Source of the DNA: an uncultured Porphyromonadaceae bacterium | GTDB lineage: Bacteria > Bacteroidota > Bacteroidia > Bacteroidales > Muribaculaceae | DNA: 48,015 nt | NCBI GenBank assembly: GCA_947575235.1 | Contig: CANPMT010000014.1 | Span: forward strand, 1-48,015 | Direction: 5' to 3' | Shown: positions 17,944-25,828 of the stretch, in pieces | Numbering within the stretch: the first letter of the stretch is position 1 | Layout of the letters: each line of letters starts with the position of its first letter | Notes under the pieces: generated by a model | What the model saw: only the letters and a program-made list of their open reading frames with translations | Database searches by the model: none | Told to the model about the DNA's origin: nothing | Made by a program: the position numbers and the translations under genes

Positions 17944-19224
17944 ATGAAAAAAATATTTGTATATTTGGCGAGTGTCTGTGCTGTTCTCGGCATGGCTTCA
18001 TGCTCCGAGGATAAGGATCCCGTTCTGCAGACACCTACCACTTTCGTGCTCAATGAGCCCGCGATGCAGGATCAGTACATTCAGCTGAATGAGACTGATG
18101 CTCTCGAACTCGTATGCTCACAGCCTGACTACGGTTACTCAGCTGTGGCTCAGTATTCAGCCCAGATGTCTTTTGACAAGGACTTCAGTAAACCGGAGGC
18201 TATAAAAGATCTCAAGGCTATCGACGCTACCCAGGCCCGTTTCCTCGTGAAACAGTCTGACGTGGCTGTAGCCATGAACGAGCTCCTCGGCATCGAGGAT
18301 GAGGCTTCTTTCTTGGAGAAGTATCCCAATGGCATGACTCCCGAGAAGATCTACTTCCGCGCTGTTTGTCAGCTTGACGGTGTAGAGGGTTCTCGTATTG
18401 AGTCGAATGTAGTAAGCTATAACAATGTTGTAGGTTACTTCGCAATCCCGCAGCCCGGCTTCATCTACCTCGTTGGTACACCTGAGGGTTGGGTTGGCCC
18501 GGATGCCGCTAATGCCGCACATTACGAGGATTGGAAACTCTATGAGCCTAAGGATGCAATCGGTTCGGGCGTATATTCTGCTGTATTTGATATGCCTGCA
18601 GCTCCTGTATTCCGCTTCTATACCGATCTTACCGGTTGGGATCAGGATTCATATGGCTCACAGGTAGATGATAACCCGATTGAATATGAATTTGCAAATG
18701 ACTCTTACACCGGTGTGATTGTCAAGGGTAAGGGTTCATTCAGCTTCCCCGGCTTCCCCGGTGGCAAGATGACTGTGACTGTTGACATGAGCGATATGAA
18801 GAACATCACTCTTACTTGCGTTGCTGGTGAGTCTGAGGTGACTGTCGCAAAATATATCTATCTCATGGGTAGCGCCGAGGGCTGGAATGCACCGGAGGTC
18901 GCAAACCAGGATTCTTACAACAAGTGGCGTCTTGCCGACAAGACCGGCGACGGCATCTATGTAGGTGAGTTTGATGTTCCCGCAGGTGACTGGTATTGCC
19001 GTTTGGCCTATTCTCTCTCTGAGAGCGATGGCTGGGACAATCCCGCACAGTATGGTCCGAACGCCAATGACGGTGATAATCTGGATGCAAGCTTCTCGAA
19101 TGGTAAATTCAGCGGAAACTATGTTGCCGGCAAGGGTAGCTGGGTATTCGCAGGCTTCCCCGGTGGAAAGGTATCTATTACCGTTGACACTAATTCAAAT
19201 TCTATCGAGTTTGTTCAAGAATAA
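17944..19224 (+). CDS. SusE-like outer-membrane glycan-binding lipoprotein
   Basis: A 426-residue lipoprotein with signal peptide and lipobox GMASC (Cys20). An N-terminal SusE-type domain (TPTTFVLNEPAMQ onward) is followed by two similar beta-sandwich modules, each opening with a Y-L-V/M-G-x-x-E-G-W motif (YLVGTPEGW and YLMGSAEGW) and each closing with a PGFPGGK or AGFPGGK turn. Tandem modules of this kind bind starch in SusE/SusF. It starts 17 bases after the SusD gene. A structured intergenic hairpin separates it from the next gene. Confidence 0.88.
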   Translation: MKKIFVYLASVCAVLGMASCSEDKDPVLQTPTTFVLNEPAMQDQYIQLNETDALELVCSQPDYGYSAVAQYSAQMSFDKDFSKPEAIKDLKAIDATQARFLVKQSDVAVAMNELLGIEDEASFLEKYPNGMTPEKIYFRAVCQLDGVEGSRIESNVVSYNNVVGYFAIPQPGFIYLVGTPEGWVGPDAANAAHYEDWKLYEPKDAIGSGVYSAVFDMPAAPVFRFYTDLTGWDQDSYGSQVDDNPIEYEFANDSYTGVIVKGKGSFSFPGFPGGKMTVTVDMSDMKNITLTCVAGESEVTVAKYIYLMGSAEGWNAPEVANQDSYNKWRLADKTGDGIYVGEFDVPAGDWYCRLAYSLSESDGWDNPAQYGPNANDGDNLDASFSNGKFSGNYVAGKGSWVFAGFPGGKVSITVDTNSNSIEFVQE

Positions 19225-19236
19225 GAATTTTTAACT

Positions 19237-19279
19237 CCGGGAGCGGCGAGGCTCCTTAGCGGTGCCGCTCCGCTCCCGG
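19237..19279 (+). promoter_or_regulatory. GC-rich intergenic hairpin between the SusE-like and SusF-like genes
   Basis: CCGGGAGCG (19237-19245) pairs with CGCTCCCGG (19271-19279), and an inner AGCGG-TG-CCGCT hairpin adds a second arm. There is no T-tract after it and the operon continues, so it is more likely an mRNA-stability or processing element, or a partial terminator, than a full stop. Confidence 0.55.
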
Positions 19280-19298
19280 TATAATCTATCAACAGGAA

Positions 19299-20768
19299 AT
19301 GAAAAAATTTTCAATATACGGTCTGGCTACCCTCTTCGCTTTCTCATTCGCTGCCTGCGATGACTACGAGGAGCCGAATCCCACACCACAGACCAACCCT
19401 CAGGAATCAATCCTTACGACTGATGAGGTGGCTGTAAGCGAGGTTGCTGCAGCTGATCCCTTCAATCTGTCGGAACTCGACAAAAAGAGCGAGTTTATCA
19501 ACGTAGCCAATATCACAGTTGAGAATCTTCCTGCCGCCTACACAATGGGCGCTGACATGCAGATCTCAATCGACGGTTTCACACATGCTTATGCAGTGCC
19601 TACTACCGTTGAGCAGGGTGAGGATGGCATTTACAAGGTGATGGTAAATCCCGCTTCGCTTCAGAATGTTTACTATACCAACTTCACCAAGGATCCGGCT
19701 CAGGCTACTGTCCAGACCCGTTTCCTCGCCACAACAGTGACAGGTACCGACAAGGTTTCTCAGGTAGCTTATGTAGGTGGTCCCACCAACTACTACGGAC
19801 CGTTCAATCTGACTTTCGTGCCTTATCCTGCCGATCAGATTATCGATTCCAAGTTCTACCTCATGTCGAACATGACTAACTGGGCATCTGACCAGGGTAT
19901 CGAGTTCTCCCACACTGCCGCCAGCCAGTATGACGATCCTACCTTCAAGCTCACCTTCGAGGTTTCTGAGTCTCAGGCAGCCCAGGGTTATGAGTGGAAA
20001 GTAGCCGGCGCATCTGTTCTCGGCACATCTTCTGAATGGTTAGGCGTATCAGAGACAGGTGATCCCTCTGACAAGTCAGGCTCACTCGTTGCAGGTGGCC
20101 CCGCAGGTGTAATCTATGACAAGGGTATGTACATCATCACCATCAACGTGGTTGACCTCAGCTACACCATCACTTCAGCCTACGAGCAGCTCTACGTTCC
20201 CGGCTCAGGTAATGGCTGGGATTGGAATAATCCTTCTCCTGTCTTGCTGAACAACGTTCTCCTTTCAGATGACTACGTCACCTATACCGGCTACCAGTAC
20301 CTCGGTGAGGAGTTCAAGTTCACAAGCGCTCCTAACTGGGATGAGGGTAACTTCGGTGCAGGTTCAGAGCCGAATACTATCCAGAACGGTTCTAACGATA
20401 ACTGCAAGATTCCTGCTACAGGCGTAGGTCTCTATTGGGTATCTGTAAATATGGATGAACTCACTTACGCTCTCACATTCATCAACAACATCGGCATCGT
20501 CGGCAGCTTCAATAGCTGGAGCGAGGTTAACAATCTCAAGATGACAGCCGAGGAAGGCGATCTCATCTGGAAAGCAGAGGTTAACTTCGACGAAGGTGGC
20601 GAGTGGAAGTTCAATATGAACGAGGCCTGGGATCTCAGCCTTGGTGGTTCAATCACTGACCTTATCCCGCAGAGCAATGTCAACCTTCCTTCTCCGGGAG
20701 CCGGCACATACGAAGTGACCCTCGACCTCACCAAGCGTCCTTACAGCTGCACCCTCGTAAAGAAGTAA
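19299..20768 (+). CDS. SusF-like outer-membrane glycan-binding lipoprotein
   Basis: A 489-residue lipoprotein with a signal peptide ending in FAAC (Cys20) followed by acidic residues, as in surface-exposed Bacteroidetes lipoproteins. An N-terminal DUF5115/SusE-like domain is followed by three modules recognisable by tryptophan-rich openings: FYLMSNMTNWAS near 187-198, LYVPGSGNGWDWNN near 298-311 and IGIVGSFNSWSEV near 397-409. The aromatic residues would supply the glucan-binding platforms. It is the last gene of the operon, followed by a clear terminator. Confidence 0.86.
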   Translation: MKKFSIYGLATLFAFSFAACDDYEEPNPTPQTNPQESILTTDEVAVSEVAAADPFNLSELDKKSEFINVANITVENLPAAYTMGADMQISIDGFTHAYAVPTTVEQGEDGIYKVMVNPASLQNVYYTNFTKDPAQATVQTRFLATTVTGTDKVSQVAYVGGPTNYYGPFNLTFVPYPADQIIDSKFYLMSNMTNWASDQGIEFSHTAASQYDDPTFKLTFEVSESQAAQGYEWKVAGASVLGTSSEWLGVSETGDPSDKSGSLVAGGPAGVIYDKGMYIITINVVDLSYTITSAYEQLYVPGSGNGWDWNNPSPVLLNNVLLSDDYVTYTGYQYLGEEFKFTSAPNWDEGNFGAGSEPNTIQNGSNDNCKIPATGVGLYWVSVNMDELTYALTFINNIGIVGSFNSWSEVNNLKMTAEEGDLIWKAEVNFDEGGEWKFNMNEAWDLSLGGSITDLIPQSNVNLPSPGAGTYEVTLDLTKRPYSCTLVKK

Positions 20769-20837
20769 GACTTCCGCAAAGTAAATACTTCCGCAAGAAG
20801 TAATCATAACCGAAATTCATTTAAGAATTGCAATACC

Positions 20838-20868
20838 AGAGAGCCGACCCACAGGGCCGGCTCTCTTA
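20838..20868 (+). terminator. Terminator of the Sus-like operon
   Basis: AGAGAGCCG (20838-20846) pairs with CGGCTCTCT (20858-20866), with an 11-base loop. It sits about 70 bases after the last stop codon of the operon. Confidence 0.7.
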
Positions 20869-20947
20869 CTACCCTCCTCCATTAGCTTATACCTCCTCCC
20901 CAGGTTAATACTCTACTACCACTTCTTATACTAAGCCTTTTTCTATC

Positions 20948-21934
20948 ATGAACGACTATCCGAACAATTCACCACGGCGTCCAATTATACATAAGATGAG
21001 CCGTAATATGTTTGATCATGATTATTGCAGTGTATGCTCCTATATGGTGACATTACGTAAAAGTGAGCTTCTTCCTCTATTATCTTCATTAACAGGAAAT
21101 GTGGATAAGTTAGGGGAAAGAATAGATGATGTGCCTACTGATTTGGGAAATATAGTTGTTAAAGCGTGTGAATTATTCGTGGCGCGGAATCCAAAGGTGA
21201 AAGTGCACTATAAAGTAATCATGCCTGATCATGCCCATATTATTTTTAAAGTTGTAGAACGCTTGTCTTTTAGTTTTAAATGGCATCTCGCCCGTTTTAA
21301 ACAGACTTGCACAACGCTTTTGTGGGATTTGTATCCTGAATATCGGCATAAGGATATTCCACTGTTTGTGAGAGATGCTGACAATCATAAGATTATGTTC
21401 TCAGAGACACAGATGCGCAGATGGGAGTTTTACATATCTGATAATCCTCGACGGGCTTTGATGAGGAGGACGCTTAAAGAGTGCTTCCAGAGGGACATGA
21501 TTGTTGACAGATTTGGGAATGGGTGGAACGTATATGGTAATAAAAACTTACTTGTTTATCCGGAAAAAGTGGTGGTTAGATTTACGAGTAAACGTACAAT
21601 GAGTGAAAATGTCGAATATTTGGATTGGTGCCGGAAGATGGCTTCGGTCGGGGCTGTTCTGGTTTCTCCGTTTATTCACGCTGAGGAACGACGTGTCTAT
21701 AAGGATGGGATGCAGAATGGATGGAGGATGATCAGAGTTGTGGAGTGCCCTTTCGGTCCGAGAGCTCATCCGGCGAAGACTGAGTTTAATTACTGCGCTA
21801 CGGGGAATTTACTGTTTTTTTCCTTGAAGCAGGAGGTGCCTGTTTCTCCCAGGAAAGGGCCTTTGCCGAGGGATGTGTGTAAGGAGTTGAATCTGCTCGC
21901 GGAGAGGATTGCCAGAAGCTCTTTTAGATTGTGA
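20948..21934 (+). CDS. Y1 (HUH) transposase, REP-associated/IS200-like
   Basis: A 328-residue protein with the single-tyrosine HUH nuclease fold of RAYT and IS200/IS605-type transposases. The metal-binding HUH pair lies in IMPDHAHIIF (H95 and H97), and the nucleophile is probably Y162 in WEFYISDNPRRAL, which matches the YIxNNPxRA motif of RAYTs. About 160 residues follow the tyrosine, more than in a minimal Y1 transposase, and I do not recognise this C-terminal part. The first half is more AT-rich than its neighbours, which suggests acquisition. No paired tnpB or IS ends are evident, as expected for a domesticated RAYT. It opens a 5-kb zone rich in palindromes and tandem repeats. Confidence 0.85.
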   Translation: MNDYPNNSPRRPIIHKMSRNMFDHDYCSVCSYMVTLRKSELLPLLSSLTGNVDKLGERIDDVPTDLGNIVVKACELFVARNPKVKVHYKVIMPDHAHIIFKVVERLSFSFKWHLARFKQTCTTLLWDLYPEYRHKDIPLFVRDADNHKIMFSETQMRRWEFYISDNPRRALMRRTLKECFQRDMIVDRFGNGWNVYGNKNLLVYPEKVVVRFTSKRTMSENVEYLDWCRKMASVGAVLVSPFIHAEERRVYKDGMQNGWRMIRVVECPFGPRAHPAKTEFNYCATGNLLFFSLKQEVPVSPRKGPLPRDVCKELNLLAERIARSSFRL

Positions 21935-21966
21935 GTGAGGCGAGCTTAGATTGTGAGTGAGGCGAG
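21924..21966 (+). repeat. Tandem duplication over the transposase stop codon
   Basis: The 21-base sequence TTAGATTGTGAGTGAGGCGAG occurs at 21924-21944 and again at 21946-21966, giving a 22-base period. The first copy contains the TGA stop codon of the transposase gene, so the duplication spans the end of the coding sequence. Confidence 0.8.
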
Positions 21967-22029
21967 GGTGCGCATCCTCGCCAGGGATGGGGAAAGCTTC
22001 TGAAGGGAATAGCTTTGGCTATCAGCCCC

Positions 22030-22050
22030 CCGTGGGACAGTGTCCCACGG
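22030..22050. repeat. Palindrome, 10-bp stem
   Basis: CCGTGGGACA pairs perfectly with TGTCCCACGG around a single-base centre. It lies about 95 bases after the transposase stop. It is not followed by a T-tract, so it is not an obvious terminator. Confidence 0.75.
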
Positions 22051-22209
22051 CACAACGGAGAGACAGCTTGCCTCAATGGGAATCTCTGCAACGGGGCTTC
22101 GCTTCGGCGGCTTCGCTTCGTGGGCTTCGCTTCGGCTGCATCGCAACGGTGGCATCGCTTCGGAGGCTGTTGTTTGTGATTGAGGGGGTGGTGCTGTCTC
22201 TTGTTCGTG

Positions 22210-22230
22210 CCATGGGTCTCTGACCCATGG
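22210..22230. repeat. Palindrome, 9-bp stem
   Basis: CCATGGGTC pairs with GACCCATGG across the loop TCT. It resembles the 22030 palindrome in size (a short GC-rich stem with a GTGGGA or ATGGGT core) and lies 40 bases before the phosphatase gene. Confidence 0.7.
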
Positions 22231-22270
22231 GGTGCGTGCCTAAGGTATTATTTATCTGAATTTAATGTAA

Positions 22271-23686
22271 ATGAAAATTATAATAATGATGAATGTAAAG
22301 AGAATTATTAAGAGCTTTGCTCTTGTATCTGCTTCGTTGGCTTTTATGCCTTTGGCTGGTGTGGCTGCGGAAGCGGCTGCGGGTGTGGCTTCGATGGTGG
22401 CTGGTGCGGCTGCGGCGCCGACAGGCGGCGCGGTGGCTGCGCAGCCGGCGGTGGCTGTGAATCCGGCGGGGCCGGATGATAGCTACGGGCATAAGATGTG
22501 CGGTAATCTGCGGGCTTATCCCTGGACTGACAGGAAGCGCCCCGCGCTGACTGAGGCGCCGGAGGGGTATGCACCGTTCCATATGGAGCATTACAGCCGT
22601 CATGGCAGCCGTTGGCTTATCGGGGGAGATGATTATCTCACCCCTGTCCGTAATCTGGAAAAGGCGGAGCGGGCCGGTCTGCTTACGCCCCTCGGAGAAA
22701 AGACCCTCGACGCGCTCCGCGATATCCAGAAGGCGTCGGTGAACCGTCTTGGCGAGCTCTCTGACAAGGGTGCTGTCCAGCACCAGGGGATAGGCCGTCG
22801 CATGGCTCTTAATTTCCCTGAAATCTTTAACGAGAATAGCGTGGTGGATGCCAAAGCTACTGTGGTTATCCGCTGCATACTGTCGATGCTTAACGGTGTG
22901 GAGGGTATCCGCGACGTGGCTCCGGGAGTGTTCCCTACAACCGACGCGAGCTATGCCGATATGTGGTTTATGAATTATGACGATAAACCGGCGTGGAAGT
23001 TCAAGGATTATGCCGATACAACCGTCCTGAAGCAGTATAAGGAGCGTGTGATGACTTCCGACGGCTATCTCGACCGTCTGGTGTCTGATCCGAAGTTTGC
23101 CCGCGACAGTGTCGCGCCGGGCATTATGCCGTATCTGTATTGGGTGCTGGCTAATACCCAGAGCCATACGGGACAGCCTTGGCTGTTGGAGGAGGTGTTC
23201 TCGCCGGAGGAGCTGAAGGAGAACTGGCTGGCCGGTAACGCCACATGGTTCATTCATGGCGGCAATACGGAACTTACGAAGCATCGTCTGCCGTATGTGC
23301 AGCGTAATCTGCTCGGGCGCATGATCGAGCGGACTGACTCAGCTATCGCTTCCGGGAATCCGAGCGCGAATCTGCGTTACGGGCATGATGGTATTCTGCT
23401 TAATATCATCACGCTGATGGAGCTTGGCGGTTATGGCGAGGAGATCAATGACCTCGACCAGCTTGATGCTCTCGGTTGGCATGATTATGACATCATTCCG
23501 ATGGCAGGTAATCTGCAGTTGGTGTTCTATCGTCCGGTTGACGGCGGGGATGATGTGCTGGTGAAGGCGCTGATTAATGAACGGGAGGTTACTATGCCTG
23601 GGACGCCTGTCAGTGGGCCTTATTATCGGTGGAGTGAGCTCCGGAAGTATTATTTGGATAAGTTGGCGGCTTTTAGGGAGCCTTGA
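22271..23686 (+). CDS. Secreted histidine-type phosphatase (branch 2)
   Basis: A 471-residue exported histidine acid phosphatase-like enzyme, of the superfamily that includes phytases and multiple inositol polyphosphate phosphatase. The catalytic RHG motif is R110-H111-G112 in EHYSRHGSRW. Downstream conserved blocks are QHQGIGRRMALNFPEIF and the FIHGGNTEL segment near 327-335, which may occupy the place of the C-terminal proton-donor HD/HAE motif. The N-terminus has several in-frame ATGs (22271, 22286, 22289). The signal peptide (MNVKRIIKSFALVSASLAF) is followed by an Ala/Gly-rich low-complexity stretch of about 40 residues. Substrate unknown. Confidence 0.85.
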   Translation: MKIIIMMNVKRIIKSFALVSASLAFMPLAGVAAEAAAGVASMVAGAAAAPTGGAVAAQPAVAVNPAGPDDSYGHKMCGNLRAYPWTDRKRPALTEAPEGYAPFHMEHYSRHGSRWLIGGDDYLTPVRNLEKAERAGLLTPLGEKTLDALRDIQKASVNRLGELSDKGAVQHQGIGRRMALNFPEIFNENSVVDAKATVVIRCILSMLNGVEGIRDVAPGVFPTTDASYADMWFMNYDDKPAWKFKDYADTTVLKQYKERVMTSDGYLDRLVSDPKFARDSVAPGIMPYLYWVLANTQSHTGQPWLLEEVFSPEELKENWLAGNATWFIHGGNTELTKHRLPYVQRNLLGRMIERTDSAIASGNPSANLRYGHDGILLNIITLMELGGYGEEINDLDQLDALGWHDYDIIPMAGNLQLVFYRPVDGGDDVLVKALINEREVTMPGTPVSGPYYRWSELRKYYLDKLAAFREP

Positions 23687-23690
23687 CTCC

Positions 23691-23870
23691 TCCTTGCTCC
23701 GTCTTTTGTTGAGAGGATAGTGGGGTGGGCGCTTGGCTCCGTCTTTTGTTGAGAGGATGGAAGGGTGGGCGCTTGGCTCCGTCTTTTGTTGAGAGGATGG
23801 AAGGGTGGGCGCTTTGCTCCGTCTTTTGTTGACAGCCTGGAAGGCTGTCCTCCTTGCTCCGTCTTTTGGG
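23691..23870 (+). repeat. Five 40-bp tandem repeats
   Basis: The segment GCTCCGTCTTTTG recurs at exactly 40-base spacing (GCTCC at 23696, 23736, 23776, 23816 and 23856). The copies read through TTGAGAGGATGG and GGGTGGGCGC. The fourth copy differs and carries GACAGCCT-GGA-AGGCTGTC, a perfect 8-bp stem. Units are contiguous without unique spacers, so this is not a CRISPR array. Confidence 0.88.
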
Positions 23871-23876
23871 GGTGGA

Positions 23877-23908
23877 TTTGGGTATTTGGAAGTTTTTCTG
23901 TATTTTTG
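23877..23908 (+). promoter_or_regulatory. Candidate sufB promoter
   Basis: TTTG at 23877-23880 and TATTTTTG at 23901-23908 are separated by 20 bases, matching the Bacteroidetes pattern. It begins right at the end of the 40-bp repeat array. A strong hairpin lies in the predicted leader. Confidence 0.5.
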
Positions 23909-23925
23909 TGGTGCGAATTGTGTCG

Positions 23926-23960
23926 TCCGTTCTTCCGGGGATCTTCCCCGGAAGAACGGA
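23926..23960 (+). repeat. 16-bp-stem palindrome in the sufB leader
   Basis: The arm TCCGTTCTTCCGGGGA (23926-23941) pairs perfectly with TCCCCGGAAGAACGGA (23945-23960) around a TCT loop. It lies about 45 bases before the sufB start. It may be another mobile palindrome or a leader structure that affects sufB expression. Confidence 0.8.
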
Positions 23961-24006
23961 ACCTTCGTGTTGCTAAACATGAGGGTCAGATGATTGTTGT
24001 ATTTGT

Positions 24007-25668
24007 ATGATGAAGGATATTAATGAGCCGAATATGGCTTTACATAAGAATATGAATGAATGTGCTGACACTCAGTCGGGTGTGAGCAATGTCTCTGAGC
24101 CAAGCATAAACGCTGACGGGAACCGCCGTGCGGATGCTGTCGAAGCCGGGGCTGACAATCGCCGTGCGGATGCTGTCGAAGCGGGTGCAGGGAATCGCCG
24201 TGCGGATGCTGAGGAGGCACGCAGGAATGCTAACGATGAGGTGCTGCAGAAGGCTACCTCGTCGGAGTATAAGTATGGCTTTACAAGCGATATCGACACG
24301 GAGATTGTGCCCCCGGGTCTGAATGAGGATGTCATCAGGTTTATCTCGAAGGTGAAGGGTGAGCCGGAATGGCTTCTGGAGTTCCGCCTGAAAGCGTTCC
24401 GTTACTGGCTTACTCTCCCTATGCCCGACTGGGCGCATCTCAATATCCCGCCTATCGATTTCCAGGCTATCTCATATTACGCAGCCCCTAAGAAGAAGGA
24501 GCTGAAGAAGAGCATGGATGAGGTGGATCCCGAACTTGTGAAGACTTTCAACAAGCTCGGTATATCGCTTGAGGAGCAGAAGCAACTCGCCGGCGTAGCT
24601 GTGGATGCCGTGATGGACTCGGTGAGCGTGAAGACCACCCATCGCGAGAAGTTGGCTGAGTTGGGCGTGATTTTCTGTTCATTCTCAGAGGCGGTGAAGG
24701 ATTACCCCGACCTGGTGAGGAAGTATCTCGGCACGGTGGTTAGCTACCGCGACAATTATTTCGCTGCCCTTAACTCGGCGGTCTTCTCCGACGGTTCGTT
24801 CGTGTACATCCCGAAGGGTGTGCGTTGCCCGATGGAGCTGAGCACTTACTTCCGAATCAATGCCTCCGGCACAGGTCAGTTCGAGCGTACCCTGATTGTG
24901 GCTGACGATGATGCTTACGTCAGCTATCTCGAGGGCTGCACCGCGCCGATGCGCGACGAGAACCAGCTTCATGCCGCCATCGTGGAGATTATCTGCGAGG
25001 AGCGGAGCGAGGTGAAATACAGCACAGTCCAGAACTGGTATGCCGGCGACAAGGATGGGAAGGGTGGTATCTACAACTTCGTGACGAAGCGCGGCATATG
25101 CCGTGGCCACCGTTCCAAAATCTCATGGACCCAGGTTGAGACCGGCTCCGCCATAACCTGGAAATACCCCTCCTGCATACTGAAAGGTGACGAGAGCGTG
25201 GGTGAGTTCTATTCAGTGGCCGTGACCAACAATTACCAGCAGGCCGACACCGGCACGAAGATGATCCATGTCGGGAAGAACTCGCGAAGCACAATCGTAA
25301 GCAAGGGTATCTCGGCCGGAAAGAGCCAGAACTCCTATCGCGGACTGGTGAAGATTGCCAAGGATGCCTCAAGCTGCCGCAACTATACCCAGTGCGACTC
25401 GCTTCTGATGGGAGCCGAATGCGGCGCTCACACCTTCCCGTATATCGACGTGCAGAATTCTACATCTACCGTCGAGCATGAGGCCACCACTTCGAAAATC
25501 AACGAGGCGCAGCTCTTCTATTGCCGCCAGCGCGGCATTCCCACCGAGGAGGCCGTGGCCCTGATTGTGAACGGCTATGCCAAGGAGGTGATGAACAAGC
25601 TGCCGATGGAGTTTGCTGTCGAGGCCCAGAAACTGCTCCAGATTACTCTCGAAGGGAGTGTGGGTTAA
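24007..25668 (+). CDS. sufB: Fe-S cluster assembly scaffold SufB, with repeat-bearing N-terminal extension
   Basis: SufB is the scaffold subunit of the SufBCD iron-sulfur assembly complex. Homology to the family begins around residue 84 with [12 protein letters not shown] and [11 protein letters not shown], continues through [20 protein letters not shown] and YLEGCTAP, and includes [12 protein letters not shown] near the C-terminus. With the ATG at 24007 the protein has 553 residues, about 75 more than usual. The extra part carries three copies of a 12-residue repeat ([12 protein letters not shown]). A GTG at 24241 would give a 475-residue protein of normal size, with the repeat then in the leader. 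No sufC, sufD or sufS follows: the next gene is phoH. Confidence 0.92.
   Translation: MMKDINEPNMALHKNMNECADTQSGVSNVSEPSINADGNRRADAVEAGADNRRADAVEAGAGNRRADAEEARRNANDEVLQKATSSEYKYGFTSDIDTEIVPPGLNEDVIRFISKVKGEPEWLLEFRLKAFRYWLTLPMPDWAHLNIPPIDFQAISYYAAPKKKELKKSMDEVDPELVKTFNKLGISLEEQKQLAGVAVDAVMDSVSVKTTHREKLAELGVIFCSFSEAVKDYPDLVRKYLGTVVSYRDNYFAALNSAVFSDGSFVYIPKGVRCPMELSTYFRINASGTGQFERTLIVADDDAYVSYLEGCTAPMRDENQLHAAIVEIICEERSEVKYSTVQNWYAGDKDGKGGIYNFVTKRGICRGHRSKISWTQVETGSAITWKYPSCILKGDESVGEFYSVAVTNNYQQADTGTKMIHVGKNSRSTIVSKGISAGKSQNSYRGLVKIAKDASSCRNYTQCDSLLMGAECGAHTFPYIDVQNSTSTVEHEATTSKINEAQLFYCRQRGIPTEEAVALIVNGYAKEVMNKLPMEFAVEAQKLLQITLEGSVG
24121..24222 (+). repeat. 36-bp minisatellite in the 5' part of sufB
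   Basis: Units start at 24121, 24157 and 24193, each opening AA(C/T)CGCCGTGCGGATGCT. The period of 36 bases is a multiple of three and stays in frame with sufB, encoding [12 protein letters not shown]. The third unit diverges after GATGCTGA. Confidence 0.88.
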
Positions 25669-25673
25669 TTTGT

Positions 25674-25828
25674 AATTTCCGGTGGACGCGCCACGGCGCG
25701 TCCCTACAAATAATTTCCGGTGGATGGGTTACGGCGCATCCCTACAGATAATTTCCGGTGGACGCGCCACGGCGCGTCCCTACAGATAAATTTCAGGTGG
25801 ATGGGTTACGGCGCGTCCCTACAAATAA
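25674..25828 (+). repeat. Four REP-like palindromic units between sufB and phoH
   Basis: Units begin at 25674, 25712, 25750 and 25789 (period 38, 38, 39). Units 1 and 3 contain the perfect hairpin GGACGCGCC-AC-GGCGCGTCC. Units 2 and 4 carry a degenerate version beginning GGATGGGTTACGG. All end in CCCTACA: on the opposite strand this reads TGTAGGG, placing GTAG at the foot of the palindrome as in REP elements. The same family recurs in inverse orientation at 41.9 kb. Confidence 0.88.

Larger units (their letters stand above)
21967..22270. other. Non-coding, palindrome-rich spacer after the transposase
   Basis: No gene is supported here. It holds two near-perfect palindromes listed separately and a 14-base-period array in which GGCTTCGCTTCG occurs three times (22095-22106, 22109-22120, 22123-22134), followed by degenerate copies. 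Such structure fits an insertion or recombination zone linked to the adjacent HUH transposase. Confidence 0.5.

Noticed and set aside
20948-21934. Complete IS200/IS605 element
   Set aside because: No tnpB, no recognisable left and right ends, and the gene is longer than a minimal TnpA; a RAYT-like single gene fits better.
22262-23284. Minus-strand open frame of 340 codons opposite the phosphatase gene
   Set aside because: The plus strand encodes a recognisable histidine phosphatase with signal peptide and RHG motif. The opposite frame is His/Arg/Ser-rich and unstructured, as expected for a shadow in GC-rich coding DNA.
23691-23870. Possible CRISPR array in the 40-bp repeats
   Set aside because: The units are directly contiguous with no unique spacers, and no cas genes are present. 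The same holds for the 36-, 38- and 43-bp arrays.
23339-23980. Minus-strand open frame of 213 codons across the 40-bp repeats
   Set aside because: Its repeated KDGA/NKRRSK peptides are simply the translation of the tandem array, and it overlaps the phosphatase gene.
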